Below are positions 44,926 through 57,434 of a stretch of DNA of 64,000 nucleotides, piece after piece. Below the pieces are notes generated by a model. That model saw only the letters and a list, made by a program, of their open reading frames with translations, made no database searches and was not told the DNA's origin. Source of the stretch: Piezodorus guildinii (Eukaryota > Arthropoda > Insecta > Hemiptera > Pentatomidae); the NCBI GenBank assembly GCA_023052935.1, contig CM041292.1:33834386-33898385 (forward strand), written 5' to 3'. Position numbers and translations under genes: made by a program. Every line of letters starts with the position of its first letter. Positions within the stretch are counted from its first letter, which is position 1.

Positions 44926-46569
44926 ATCATTAAATTATTATTTATATTGTTTTCTTATCGACTAAATGAGATAATATATTTTATATACTTATTATATTTT
45001 ATAAGTTGAAATTTTAAATTTATTAATTAAATGATATTTTATGCATTTTACATACAATCTTCTACATCTTCACTCTTCCTTTTATTTCACTAACATATAT
45101 TTTCATTTTATCCAGTATTACTTTTGTATTACTATTTTCAACTGATGTACTTTAATCCTAACCATACTTTTCATATATTTTTATTATATTTTATTCCACT
45201 AGTACTTCCACATTTATTATTGTTTTTAAATTAATTAAATATTATTAATCACATTTTAATTTATTCATATGCATAATTATTAATTGGATTGGATTTTATT
45301 AGCAATTATCATTATTAATATATAGAAATTATTTGGGTTGCAGATGTTTGTAATTATCCAAGATGATATATTATCAAATTGAAAATTATCAAAATGCTTT
45401 AAAATTCCGTCGATTATTATAACGCAGTTGTTTGAATATTTCTTTTTCTGATGATGATGTTCAAGAAATGAAAAGTATATTTATCTATTATTCATCGTAT
45501 GTCGTTTTTTTTTTTGTTTTTTTTTTTCTGTTTTGGCACAAGTCGAACCTTACGGTAAGTAATATCATCACTCTGCCACACAAGCTGTTGCCAATTGATA
45601 AATATCTCGGAAATGCGATGTCGATGAAAGTTTCTTCAAAAGGAAATAGTAGTTTTCCTTCTCGGAATGTGACAAGCGGAATTTCGATATGCTTATGAGA
45701 TTCTTTTGTAGAAAGTTCTTCATCTTCCCTAATTGGCCATCTTATTCTTTCCCTCTTCCGGTACTTATGAATCCGTTAAGGATGAGAGATGAGGATGATA
45801 AATTTAATAATATCTTTTAAATTGTTTTAGAAACTCTTAGGATGCGTGATGGTCGAAGAACCTATTTGTTCATTATGTATATTTCATTTAAGGAGTGGGG
45901 TTGCTGTGTGACTAGGGCAATAGGTTACTAATATGCAGGTCAACTGTTTTTTATTTCGTCCGGTTGTGGTAGGAAATTTATTAAATATGTTATATAAGCT
46001 TTAAATATTCCCGTCGAATAATCAGGCTGGAGACCTTTATAGCTCACCCAGTCCTTTAAAAATTGGTACTTGAAATCAAGAATTTTTACCGAGTCACATT
46101 GAGACATCTGCACTTACAGTTTTAAGTCTTATGCTTCATTCATTATTTTTACTTTCATATATAATGCAGTCTTTTTTGTATGGATTTGAATGATATAACT
46201 GTTACCTGGTGGATTAAAGAAAAAACATTTGTGTACATATGACTTAGGTTGTATTTATGTTTTTCCCTTTTTATTATTTTATTAATTTTGAGTCTATAAT
46301 TAACCATTATATTGTATCTAATGTAGTATTATTAATCTAAAATTTCCCCAAAAAATGTAATCATGAAAATAATTTTTTGGAATTAAATGTTTTTACAACG
46401 AGTTGTACTTTATTAGAGATCAGGAAAAAACCAAACAAAAATAAAACACATATAAATCACAGTCCCACTAAGGCTGTCCCGTGTAGGATAAAGGAGTTTA
46501 CCCGCGGAAATTCAATAGAAGTACAAGAACACAATGAGAAACAGTAAATCACTGAGCTAATAAACTAAA

Positions 46570-46640
46570 AAGACTAAAAATTATTACACAATTGTTTATT
46601 ATTTTAAAATATTTATATTAGGGTGTAACGATTTATTATT
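46570..46640 (+). repeat. Family D fragment
   Basis: 'ttattacacaattgtttatt' and 'atattagggtgtaac' match 31465-31520. Confidence 0.5.
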
Positions 46641-47054
46641 ATTATATTAGCTGTGAATTAACCTATTTTATTAATTAATATTTAAGGAAAATGGTCAATT
46701 ACCACTGCTAAGTTGAAACAATGTTTTTTCTATCTCTTAACCGATTTCAAAGGAAATTTATTTATTTTGTAAAAATATTAATTGTCTTTTTGCATGAAAT
46801 TATCTATTGCTATAATTTTTTGGTTTTCACAGTGTGATTCGGCCGACAGATGTTTTTTTTTCATCATTAAGGGATTCACTCTAAATTTTGACATATCACC
46901 GATATTCACAAAGATTTGTTTGAGAATATCTAAAATTTACATCAATATTACTGACTTTCAGCCAAAAAAACTTCGACGTAGACGAATACGAATTATAGAG
47001 TAAGCTATAAATGTGAAATAATGAATGATATATGTAAAAGTATTTTCAAAAAAG

Positions 47055-47088
47055 TCTTGAGAATGGGGAAAGAACCCCAAAACGTTGA
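47055..47088 (+). ncRNA. Possible hammerhead-like motif k
   Basis: UC, UUGAGAAU, hairpin GGGG/CCCC (six-base loop), AAAACGUU, GA. It keeps the 8-nt/8-nt spacing and a non-G base after GU, with a strong inner stem, but the core bases are changed and the outer stem is two pairs. Confidence 0.35.
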
Positions 47089-47099
47089 AAAACGATGTA

Positions 47100-48520
47100 A
47101 AAAGTTAATATACTTTTAATATAATTTATACTGAAGGAAAATAGATATTGAACAAAAGGAAGTTAAGGTGTGCTCATTTAAGTGTGAAATATTAAGAAAA
47201 ACTTCCTGAAAAATTAAAAAAAGAAAAGAAAACTTTAAATTGTGTTGTTATTTGTCCTTAGATAATTTGTCATACAATGAAAATAAAATGTTACTGCAAA
47301 TTATGACTGAATGATTGGAATGTGCAGAAAAAGAACTGTTCATTTTCAGATGTAAAATTAAAATTTAATCAAATATCTGAAATTTTCATTGCTCCTTTAA
47401 GTCATAAATTTTGACAGCTATAAAATAGGGATAGATCTATTTTTTCCTAAAAAAAAAAAAAAAAAAAAAAAATTATTATTCCATGTTATCCATTTCTTAC
47501 CAGCTACGTTTTAGTTGGCGACTCGCAGTTGCTGGGGTTCGCAAACTTTCTATAAAGATGACTGGCGCCCCAAAGAGGAAGTGGTTAGACTCCCAGAGGT
47601 GACCACTAAAATCTTCAGCACTCCATCATGTTTATAGTTTCTTCTGTATATAATGCACTGCTGACTTTCAAGAAGGAATCACTCAATATATTGTAGCTAA
47701 TCACTATCACTACTTGCATACTACCTAAGTACGGGCATGTGAAGTAGAGGTATTGCATCACATCTAGAATCCATCGTGCACTGCCCTTCCTCGAAACCTT
47801 TGTACATATTTTATAAGAAAACAATCATGATATAATGCTGATGAATTGCTGGACGGTTCTTCCAATATTACTTTTCAAATATCTCCTTTATATGTAAATG
47901 GTTTTTTTTCCCTCTCTAACCTAACTATGCATATTTTGCACAATAGGAAGAGAAAGTGTGGTTATACAATTCTATTATAATTTTAGCTATTATCATAAAA
48001 AAATGTTGCAACTAGTTTTCCAATAGATATTTCCAATTTGTGGTAGTACCAGATTTGAACAGGAACATTAGAATTACATTATATTGAACTATATTTTTCC
48101 TTTCCCTCAAATAATAATATTCAGATCGGTTAATACTCCAAATAATGATGCTTAAGATAAAAAATTAAAATAAAATATGCCAAATAAAAATAAATATAAA
48201 ATTGATAAATATAGGCAAGAAGCCATTGAAAGGTTAATAGTGCATGCAGCGTATATAGCAATCCTCCTTAGAATACCTTCGGGTAATAGGACAAAATGTG
48301 ACATGTGTACATATCATATTTGTATTTGTATTTTGTGTAAATAAAACCAGAGGGGATGAAAAAAATAAAATAAAATATGCCGGGAAAGTTCCTATGATCT
48401 AATATACCTACCATAAGTTAATCACTCTACCAGTCTAGTTTGAAATGATTCAAGGCTTAAAGAGTCTTCGAATACAGTCAATAAATATGCATTTATATTT
48501 TAGATATATTTTAAGAGAGT
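47100..48520. other. AT-rich non-coding stretch
   Basis: No gene recognised. An A-run lies at 47450-47471. A balanced patch at 47500-47610 is unassigned. Confidence 0.4.
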
Positions 48521-48532
48521 TTTTTATGCATA

Positions 48533-48830
48533 TTAGGAGCGGTGTGGTCTTATGGATAGAGCACTAGTCTAATGTGCTCGGGTCCTGGGTTCGAATCCTG
48601 TAGCGGAATACTATTTATTCTGTCATTTCAGTCGGGGGGCGACCCTAGGGTATGGAGACCCTCCTGGGGCTGACCCAGCCTCTATAAAGTGGGTACCCGA
48701 ATTGGGGAGAAAAACTGGCGGCTGAGTGTGATCTCGGCCAAATCACCGCATTGCACAGCCGTTGGCCTAGAAGCAGTACGAATCTCTATATGTACTGAGC
48801 CCAAGACCCTTATGGGTTGTAGTGGTACAG

Positions 48831-48860
<30 letters not shown>
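48533..48860 (+). mobile_element. SINE family B, full length, oligo(T) tail, target duplication
   Basis: The tRNA-like head 'ggagcggtgtggtcttatgg' (A-box region; it resembles tRNA-Arg types with 'tggcctaatgga') is followed by the B box GGTTCGAATCC about 40 bases later. The body has 'cgaccctagggtatggagac', 'ggctgacccagcctctataa' and 'gtgggtacccgaattgg', then 'gagcccaagacccttatggg'. It ends in about 28 T. It is flanked by TTATGCATA (48524-48532 and 48861-48869). The small open frame 48689-48895 is not a gene. Confidence 0.9.
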
Positions 48861-48865
<5 letters not shown>

Positions 48866-48869
48866 CATA

Positions 48870-51485
48870 GGAAAAAAATTATAAAACTAAATTAAGAAAA
48901 AAATTATATTATCGTATTATGTCACTGTTATACATAATATTATAATTATTTAAACAAATATTTCTAAGACAATTGTAGTATGCTATGTTTTAAGCAACCC
49001 AATATAATTTAGCAGTATTACTTTATGAATAAAGTATTTTCTCTCTGTTTAGAGAATTTTTTGTGGTTAAAAAAAAAAAAAAGAGACATTTTTGGTTCCT
49101 TTAAAAAATTGATTTATGAATAAATAAAATAATATGCGTACCCTAAAAACATATTTTTTTAAGTATTTAAAATGTGATCAAATATTTAACAATATGAAAG
49201 CAAAATACTAGCCCCAATTATACCATTATTAGCAAAGTTTTTAATCAATATAATTACTCATTTCCCAAGATTGTGGTAGAATGTATTATTTATAAATAAA
49301 ACAATTAAAAAAAAAAATTAATTTAATATATTCATGACAAGTATATTTAAGCATATTCGGCTTTATATCCATATTTTATCTGTGTGTACTCGCTTCGGCG
49401 GTACATATACTAAAATTGGAACTGCTATTTTGTCTGTGTAGATTACGATGGAAACATGTCCAATTCTGATTGATGTTTAAAATGATTTCAAGCGACTAAA
49501 AATATTTCGGAAACCACCCGTAAATGAGAAATACGGTTAATTAGATAAATTGTTTTTAATAATTTGAGACGGTTATGTTTTTCTAAAAGCTAAAATATAT
49601 TGAGTAATTAACCCTAAGTCTATCACTTACGGTATTTTATTGCATCTTAGAATCATTAAAATATTGAGTATTATTAAAATTTGGCATTAAATAATAAAAC
49701 TTTATTCGTTTTACATGCAAATATGAGCATTGTCTTAAAACAAAGTTATATTTATTATTGTCATTTTTGAGAATATAAAAAGTCCTGTAAGTATTGTATC
49801 AGATTTGAAATAATGTATATGGATAAAGAACTATATCTAGTAAGACACCAAAACTAGTAGAAAATATAACAATTCAGCATAAATACAAATCTTAAAACGT
49901 AAGCTCTACATGTTTTTTTTTTTTTTGTTTTTTTTTTTTTGTGGTCGATTACAAATTTTTATTATTGTAAATAATAAACCAAAAAATATATAGATCAATA
50001 ATAAAAGCTTAATTCTTCTATTGACATTTTAATTAAATACAATTTACTGTTAATGATTAAACTAAAAGAGAGCTAAAAAAACAACAAAATAACAAAAAAA
50101 TTGAAATAACTTATCTGAAATATAAATTTTCAATTTTTTTCATATTTACTTATATGTTAAAGTTGTTCAAACAAAGTCGTATTACATAATTGTATTACAT
50201 TATTTTTAATAATGGTTGTATGTTCTAAATAGGTTTTCCGCGGTGAATTTTCCTCGGAAATTACTCATTACCAAGTAGGAGGTGACCATTTCGTAATGCT
50301 AGGTCGTTCAAGAACTGACATAGCGAACGGGTTGGAACGTGATCTTGCAATCCTGACAGGCCGAGCAATGAAAATACTGATTTGCCTGATCCCGCCGCGT
50401 ATAATTGTTTACGAATGCCTCGTTCTACTCCGCTTAACCGTGCTGCTACAGTTGGTTAATTTTCGCACGCATCTATTAGCTCTAGTTTATCTACGTATCT
50501 AGTTCTAGATATATTTTTAATCAGAAAAGAATAATAATATAATCAAATTATTATAAAAATTAGCTAAACCGTCCACGGATATCTGTCAATTTACATTTTT
50601 ATTTTGGAGTGCCTCCACTTACGAGGGTCATTTATTGGCAGTACATTTTCGAATTCAGGTTCAAATTTTTTTTTTTTTTTTTTTCCTCGAATTCCATTGA
50701 GGAATTTTTTTAATGGTTATCGTAGAATATAATATAATTTTATTGTTTATATTATGTTTGTATAATTTTATGGGGACCAAAATATAAAGTATAAATAATA
50801 TAATTGTTTTACAATGGTGAGAAAATAAAGAAAAATAAATATTATACAACACAAAATAGAAATATTTCATTATTAACTTGGTCCTAATAGATTCTTAATT
50901 TTGGTGATCTTCTCATATTTGTTATAAACTGTCCTCGAGGCACCACATCAAGAACAGATAGAGAATCCTAAAGCTCTTAAACCTCTCTTAAAAAAAAAAT
51001 TATAGAATATTTATCTTAGACGGAATCTTATGGTGATGTTGAATTTTTTTTTTTCTATAAGATCCTTAAAATATTTAGTTACTATCTTTCTATTTAGCGT
51101 TTCTTTATTGGCCGTTCTCTGACAGCTGACAACTGAAATTCTCTACCTCCTCATATCCACCATGTGGCGTCTCTGTTCTTAAAAGAATCCTAACTCTTTT
51201 AATACTTCCTGTAACCCTTAAACAGGCGCTCAACAAATCTATTATTTTAATTCTAGACATCAGACTTTTAATAAAGAATAATAATTGTTGATTGCCTCAA
51301 CTTTGTTTAATCGATTAATTTATTTTTTAAATTTGTTTAACACAATTTAATTTTGTGTACGATTTCATTATAAATTTTCTTTTCTTCTCTCACCGTTGTA
51401 AGTAATAATTAATTATATTCCTTTTGTCTTTTGACCGGACATATTTTATATTTTAATTATACATATATGCTATTCCTAAGGGACC
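48870..51485. other. AT-rich stretch with one unexplained GC-richer island
   Basis: No recognised gene. A family D piece lies at 49880-49990. 50225-50510 stands out in composition ('ggttttccgcggtgaatttt', 'gatcccgccgcgtataattg') and includes a 68-codon frame (50296-50502), but I recognise neither a protein nor an RNA. Confidence 0.4.
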
Positions 51486-51497
51486 TAGTGCCAGATT

Positions 51498-52653
51498 TTT
51501 CTTCTTTTTTTTAAATATTTATTTATTGAAATTTACAACTGTAATTTATATTACAAGTAAATATGCTAAAACAAAAATTACATGAGACAGACTTGTGGAG
51601 GAGCAACCCAATGGAAGCACTCCAGTAACTTTTTTTAACAAGAAGGTCTCGAGACCATCTTCTTTTCAGACACCTCGGAGGATTATCAGGAATAAAGGAG
51701 GAAGCAAAGGTTGAAACTAGTGGGTTGGAGTGGGAATGAAGTTTGTCATAAAAGGATTGATATATAGTTCGGGACAAATCAGCAACATATGGAACATTTA
51801 GGTCTTTATGGATGATTTTATTTGTGATAAAGTAAGGAGCTTTGAGGATTTTACGAAGGATTTTAGATTGTAAGGATTGGATACGGGAAGAATTCGATGG
51901 TTTAGTAGAGCCCCAAAGCTCAATTCTGTAAGTCCATATAGACCTTATGATGGTTATGTAAATGAGCCTTTTGTAGTTAAGTGGAAGGTTTGAGCGTCTG
52001 TCTAGTAAGTGTAGAAGTAATCGAAAGCGGCGAGCAGTTTCTTGTCGTTTCAGTCTTGTGTGTGGATTCCATGTGAGACGTTTGTCAAGGAGCAGTCCTA
52101 GGTAGCGGATCTGTTCAACAGGGACAAGTGGTATATTATGAAAGGATACTGTGGGACAGGATGGCATTGGCTTACGACGAAGGGTAAAGGTCATTTGGTG
52201 GGATTTGTTGTAATTTATTTTAATTCTCCAATTTTGACACCATATCTCAAGGTCTCTGATGTGTGATTGAAGAGTTTGAGGGCAACAGCTGGATCGTTAT
52301 TGACTGATAACACACAAGTGTCATCAGAATAAGTGGAAAGGAAAGTGTTAGGATTGGTTGGGATATCAGCTGTATATACTCTGTAGAGAATGGATCCTAG
52401 GATACTGCCTTGAGAAACACCAGCGGACTGAGTAAAAAGAGATAAGTAGGACCCCTTGTGATTTATTTTGAAGGATCTGTCAATGAGGTAGGACTGGATG
52501 ATAAGGAAGTATGTTGGAGGGAGAAATTTTCGGAGTTTGTATTGCAGTCCTGGATGCCAGACTCTGTCAAATGCTTGCTCTACGTCGAGAAAGGCTCCCG
52601 TGCAGTACAATTCTTCGCTCCAAAGCAGAGGAGACTGCATCCACCACACGATG
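51498..52653 (-). mobile_element. LINE J1, longest copy, 5'-truncated, with target duplication
   Basis: The minus strand carries the reverse transcriptase palm to the end of ORF2, a 3' UTR and a tail (T-run near 51505). It is flanked by an 11-bp direct repeat with one mismatch: AGTGCCAGATT (51487-51497) and AGTGCTAGATT (52654-52664). The single difference indicates some age. It is the reference copy for J1 fragments at 9875, 16357, 35800, 44845 and 56330. Confidence 0.9.
51610..52653 (-). pseudogene. LINE J1 ORF2 fragment (reverse transcriptase palm to C-terminus)
   Basis: In order on the minus strand: RVVDAVSSALE, a frameshift near 52614, TGAFLDVEQAFDRVWHPG, AGVSQGSILGSILYRVY, NTFLSTYSDDTCVLS (the YADD box with Ser), a second frameshift near 52280 (relatives read HIRDLEIWCQNW), then INYNKSHQMTFTLRRK, IRYLGLLLDKRLTWNPHT, ELWGSTKPSNSSRIQSLQS and PRCLKRRWSRDLLVKK. 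It lacks the endonuclease and finger domains through 5' truncation. It shows what the L1 element lost in its internal deletion. Not functional. Confidence 0.88.
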
Positions 52654-52669
52654 AGTGCTAGATTAAACT

Positions 52670-53455
52670 TATTTTATAGTTTCGTATTTGAATAACGCTT
52701 TAAAATTTAATGTTTACAAAATATAAACATTGACCCTACTAAAACATTATAAGATGAAATTTATCGCTCCAGGTATCTGACTACACTCTCAAAAAAAAAA
52801 ACTTTCCTTGTCTTCTCAACTTTATATAATTCTTGACCTATCAATTAATTAATCTTTAGAGATCGTAATAACAAAAAAAAACAAAAAAAAAAAAACATGT
52901 CTTCTTATTTATACTCCGCTTCCATTTTATTTAAATAAAGTAAGGACGGCCACTTTTGTCCTCAATATTATTTTGAAACTGTACTAATAACATGTAAAAA
53001 TTATTTGTCAAGATGTTATTTTAATATTAATTCATAGTGGATTTGAAAAAGAGCCCAGATCTATATTTTCTCAGAGATCCATTCGCTTTCTCCGGTAACT
53101 AAAATGCTAACCACAGGAAAAAAAAAGTAGTTTACATACTACGAAGAATTGGGTTTCTGTGAACTCAACCTTGCCCTTAAGGCCAAACGAAAGCATCGGA
53201 CTCGGCGATATTTTAAAAATTATAAAATATTATAATGCTTGAGGTTTTTAGGGAGGATGATGGTAATGAGGGCATAGAAAGGAAGGCAGCCTCACTTTCC
53301 AGGCTAAGTAAAAGTCAAATAGAATCCCGAGTGTGGGAAGTGGCTTCTTCGGTATTCTGTTATCTTACTCGGGTTTATGCTTCGGCATTTAGTGGGCGTT
53401 ATTGTGTCTGATGTTGATCCTAAGTTGGTGAGATCACCTGTGTCACCAGGGAGTT
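52670..53455. other. No recognised gene
   Basis: AT-rich DNA with A-runs near 52791 and 52875-52894. 53130-53450 is more balanced in composition but unassigned. Confidence 0.4.
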
Positions 53456-53457
53456 CT

Positions 53458-53483
53458 GTCTATTACTTTCACTTACCTATACA

Positions 53484-53565
<82 letters not shown>

Positions 53566-54305
53566 TATTACAGTATGAGAAGGTATTTAGGGTCTCCTGA
53601 GTACAACTGAAGTTTCAAATTAATAAGAAGTCTACGAAACTGAAAATTCATATTGGAGAAAAGACGCCTGAGATGTTGCAGCAAATGTTTCATTAAAATC
53701 GACGAGCCAGAAGAGCCACTTTATAATAGGCATTTTTCACCTTTTTTACGATTTTATCAATACAGCTCTAAAGTTTTATATTAAACTCTTCATGTCGAGG
53801 TATTATTTACCGAGATTTAATATCATGTAGGTTCCAATTATACTAAAATGGTCTGACAGGGCCTAAATGCCAATATTTTAAATTTTCTTCTTCTAAAGAA
53901 CCTTATATTTTGTAGAATAGAAAAAATTAAACATATCATGTTATCGGCATTTATTACAAATAAACTCTCCAAAAAAAAAAAAAAAACAGAACTAATTTCA
54001 TAGGCAACAAACGATTTTTTTTTTTTTTACAAACACAAGAATAGAGGTACGATATACCACTGGAAAGCTAAAGTTTGTTGAATTTTTTTAAGATTATGAA
54101 CCAAGCTAAGCGTAATGTAGAATGACGAAAGAGACATAAACTTAAGTGATGATTATACATGTTTTAAATTATATAAAATACACGTTTTTTTGCATCGAAA
54201 CTCAATTCAGTTCTTTAACAGTTTTTCTAATTGACTTTATCTAAAAGTTCTGTTAATTTTAAGAACGGAGGTAAGTGAAAGTCGTGTGTTGAGCTCATTA
54301 CATTT
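53458..54305 (+). repeat. Repeat family C, copy 5
   Basis: 'tattactttcacttacctat' starts the copy. The short loop of the terminal hairpin has expanded into (TA)n (53486-53561). Then come 'agggtctcctgagtacaac', 'gagccactttata' and 'aatggtctgacagggcc', and the end 'ggaggtaagtgaaagtcgtg' at 54270-54290. A second, altered end 'acggaggtatgcgacag' follows near 54378. Confidence 0.75.
53486..53561. repeat. (TA)n microsatellite in the hairpin loop of repeat C
   Basis: Pure TA repeat. The 77-codon frame over it (alternating Tyr-Ile) is an artefact. Confidence 0.95.
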
Positions 54306-54433
54306 GTTTTTCAGCACTAACTGTATTTAAAAATTCTTTGATTGAGTTTTTTTTTAATGCTTAAATTTATTTTAACAACGGAGGTATGCGACAGTTCGTT
54401 TTCCGATTGATGGATTATTATTAAAAAAAGAAG

Positions 54434-54731
54434 GGGGCCGGTGGCTGAGTGACAAGCTCGCTAGTCTCCTACACCAGAGTTGTGAGTTCGAGTCCCAGTC
54501 TCAGCGGGACTTTTATAAGAATACAATTAAATGGGGACTCACTCACAGCCCCTCCCCCGGGTAGTGAGACTCGACAGCCTACTGGTGGCAACTCGCAAAA
54601 ATAGTCGTGTAGAGTGATGACCCTACCCTAAACATTTCATCGAGAAACTATATTTTCCTAGGAGTCTATACCACGCGGCCAAGGGCCTACAAGGCCTGTC
54701 GCGCCAGCGAAAGAATAAAAAAAAAAACGTT
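54434..54731 (+). mobile_element. SINE family A, plus-strand copy
   Basis: Head 'ggggccggtggctgagtgac' (A box), B box 'gttcgagtccc', body 'gagtgatgaccctaccctaa', end 'acaaggcctgtcgcgccagc', then an A-rich tail. Same family as 33547-33830. I could not find a convincing target duplication. Confidence 0.85.
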
Positions 54732-54734
54732 GTT

Positions 54735-56320
54735 TTTGGATAGAATTTTAAATAATTTCGACCTCAAATGGTAAATTAGGTAGGTGAAAGTTGCAAGCAT
54801 TGACAATTAATGTATAGTTTTAAAAATTATAATTAATGTCATACGCTTCAAAATATATTAAAATTCTACACATTTTTATGTTATCTGGAAATATGAGTAA
54901 CATCCTAGTTAGTGTCGTCTAATAACATGCACAAATAATTAATTTTGACACAACATTAATTCAAATTCCTTTATGTTTAATTTCTTCATTGGCCATACTG
55001 CCGTGCATTTAACATTAAAGTCGATAAAGATGTAACACCATCATGTGCTGAGCAATAAAAGCATTATAGGAACATTCAAGTTAATTTTTAAATAACTGTT
55101 TACCCTATTAAAACATTACTGCTGGTTTTATGTTGGATATTAAATATTAAAAACTGACATACCCTTTTTATTTTACATTTTACCTTCAATAGTAGGTAAT
55201 TGAATCATTTGTAAGAACTGATTATTGCTAATACAAACATTTCGACATTTGGTGGAACATGCTGTAGAGACTACTTGCTGAGATTGTATAAGAGTACTAT
55301 GAATACCGGCAATGCATCTACACTCACTTAGGCTAATCAGAGGAATAGCAAACAGTCAGATACCATATTAGCAACGGATTCGTACATTTGGATTACGTGT
55401 GTAAATCACTTGATGAAGCCAAACAAGAGTTGCGTAAGCTCGCGTTGAATCGAACCCGGCTCCCCTTGCGCTCATTCCATCCCAGAGCGAGTTGATGTAA
55501 CCCACCGTGAATGAACCATTCAACAATTCCACCTGAAACAGCACAACAGGTATTCTCGCTCCAGAAAAGGTTTCTATTTAGCATAAGGCGGTTTCTGGTT
55601 TTGGGAAAAAAAGGTTGACAGAGAAAAGATCACCTTATCAACTAAACACGAGTCATAAAACAAAAAAAAATTAATTAATCTATAGAACATCCTTTCATCT
55701 CCATTATCAAGTTAGTAATCAATAATAATTATTGATATAATAATTAACATTCTTTCTACTTTTCGAGGTCATTCCTCATCTTTAGGGCCACACTTCCTTG
55801 AAGCACTAATGAAGCCAGGTCATATATATATATATAACATCTTTTTCATGAACAAATCCAAATAATCACATCAAATGTGTTATCAATCATTATTTATTTA
55901 TTTATTAGGGTTTTTCAACCACAATGGTCATCTACGCCATATTTTACAATTTCCATTCTTTCCTAATTAAAAGTTGTAATTTAAATTTTTTGAAACATTT
56001 TTGTTGATTTTAAAAATAACATTAACTTTTTATTTTGGTTTCATATCTGGAATATTTCTTCGGTTTCATTTCCTGGCAAATGATTTTGTCGTTCATTCTC
56101 ATAAGCATAGTATTCAGTGATAATATGAATGACTGTAAGAGGTACCCGACACGAGATACACTCAGAGGCTGGCTTTTCATCCATTAAATACTGATGGGTG
56201 AGACATGCCCATAACTGCATTAGTGGTTATGAAATGGTACTGAATTCATAGAACCTGTTAGGTTGAAGAAGTTTAGGTTTTCAGGTGTTGTTTTTTTTTT
56301 CTCTTTCATATTAACATTCT
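54735..56320. other. No recognised gene
   Basis: Mostly AT-rich. 55390-55570 is balanced in composition and, on the minus strand, includes 'gccgggttcgattcaacg', a B-box-like string also seen in weaker form near 42155. It could be another degraded tRNA-derived SINE, but I do not see a complete head. Confidence 0.4.
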
Positions 56321-56329
56321 TACCAGGAC

Positions 56330-56913
56330 AAACGTCTTACTTGGAACCCTTGTACAAGACTGAAAAGACAAGAAAATGCCCGACGTTTTCGACTACTTCA
56401 ACACTGGACAAACGCTCAAACCTTCCACTTAACTACAAAAGGCTCATCTAGATGACTACCATAAGACCGATATGGACTTACGGAGTAGAGATTTGGGGCT
56501 CTACTAAACCATCGAATTCTTCCCGTCTTCAATCCTTACAATCAAAAATACTCAATGCTCCTTATTTTGTCACAAATAAACTCATCCATAAAGACCTTAA
56601 CGTTCCCTATGTTGCTGACTTGGCGCGAATCAGGTACCACTTTTTTCATGAAAACTCTATTCCCACTCTAACCCACTAGTTTAAATTCTTGCTTCCTCTA
56701 CAATCCCTGATAATCCTCCGAGGTGTCTCAAAAAAATATGGTCCCGAGACGTTTTTGAGACATTAAGTTTGACATAGTTTTTGGAGAGCTGCCAATGGGT
56801 AGTATCCCCAAATGTGAATCATGACATTTGTATCTTGTATCTCATTTACTAGATGTATATCATTATACATTTGTAAATAAAAACAATACATCTATTAAAA
56901 AAAACAAAAAAAA
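56330..56913 (+). pseudogene. LINE J1 3' end, decayed
   Basis: Starts at 'gacaaacgtcttacttggaa' (relatives: DKRLTWNP) and reads through the C-terminal region in two frames (56263-56451, then 56452-56679: RPIWTYGVEIWGSTKPSNSS, LNAPYFVTNKLIHKDLNVPY). It lacks the 'cttcgaaaaatc' segment seen in other copies. It continues to 'ggtcccgagacgtttttgag', a 3' UTR and an A-rich tail to 56913. Confidence 0.82.
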
Positions 56914-57434
56914 ATATGTGGTTACATTCTCTATTCCAATGATGTATCGCGATTGCTTCATAAAGGTGTATATATGTGTGCATCAAAAAATGCATAACAT
57001 TATTTTATATAAGGTTAATTAGAGACATGAATCATAAGCATAAATGATTACCATGCTCTTGGAGATTAACATCCATTTTAAGAATCACTACATTGTAGCA
57101 AGGCATTAAAACCTCACTGATGACTAAGTGATTCTTTTGTAAGCTTTGCCACCAACTACCTCCACTAGAAAGGAATAATAATTGAGTAGTCACTCCGAAT
57201 GGTTCAAATGGTTTCTTCACGGGGCATTTTTAAGATCATTCGTCATTTGTTATTCATCATTCAACCCTTGAGTCTTTTGTAATGCATTTATAAATTCATT
57301 GATTCAAGAATTTATTTTAAAGTTAAAGCATTCTTTCAGTTATACTTTCTTAAGTGATATTGTATTTTGTTAAAAGGTTTGGTGGGCTATTAGGGTGATT
57401 TATGGTATTATATCCTTTTTTTTTTCAATTTTAC

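Larger units (their letters stand above)
43390..47050. other. AT-rich non-coding stretch
   Basis: No gene recognised. Contains a LINE J1 tail (44845-44925) and a family D piece (46570-46640). The 88-codon frame at 45432-45698 is interrupted by T-runs and has no domain. Confidence 0.45.

Noticed and set aside
48533..48610. tRNA gene
   Set aside because: A and B boxes are good, but the acceptor stem does not close, and the sequence continues into a body shared with other copies and flanked by a target duplication. It is a SINE head. The same applies to 33755-33830(-), 54434-54500, 26650-26727(-) and 19500-19592(-).
53377..53610. 77-codon frame with alternating Tyr-Ile
   Set aside because: It is the translation of a TA microsatellite.
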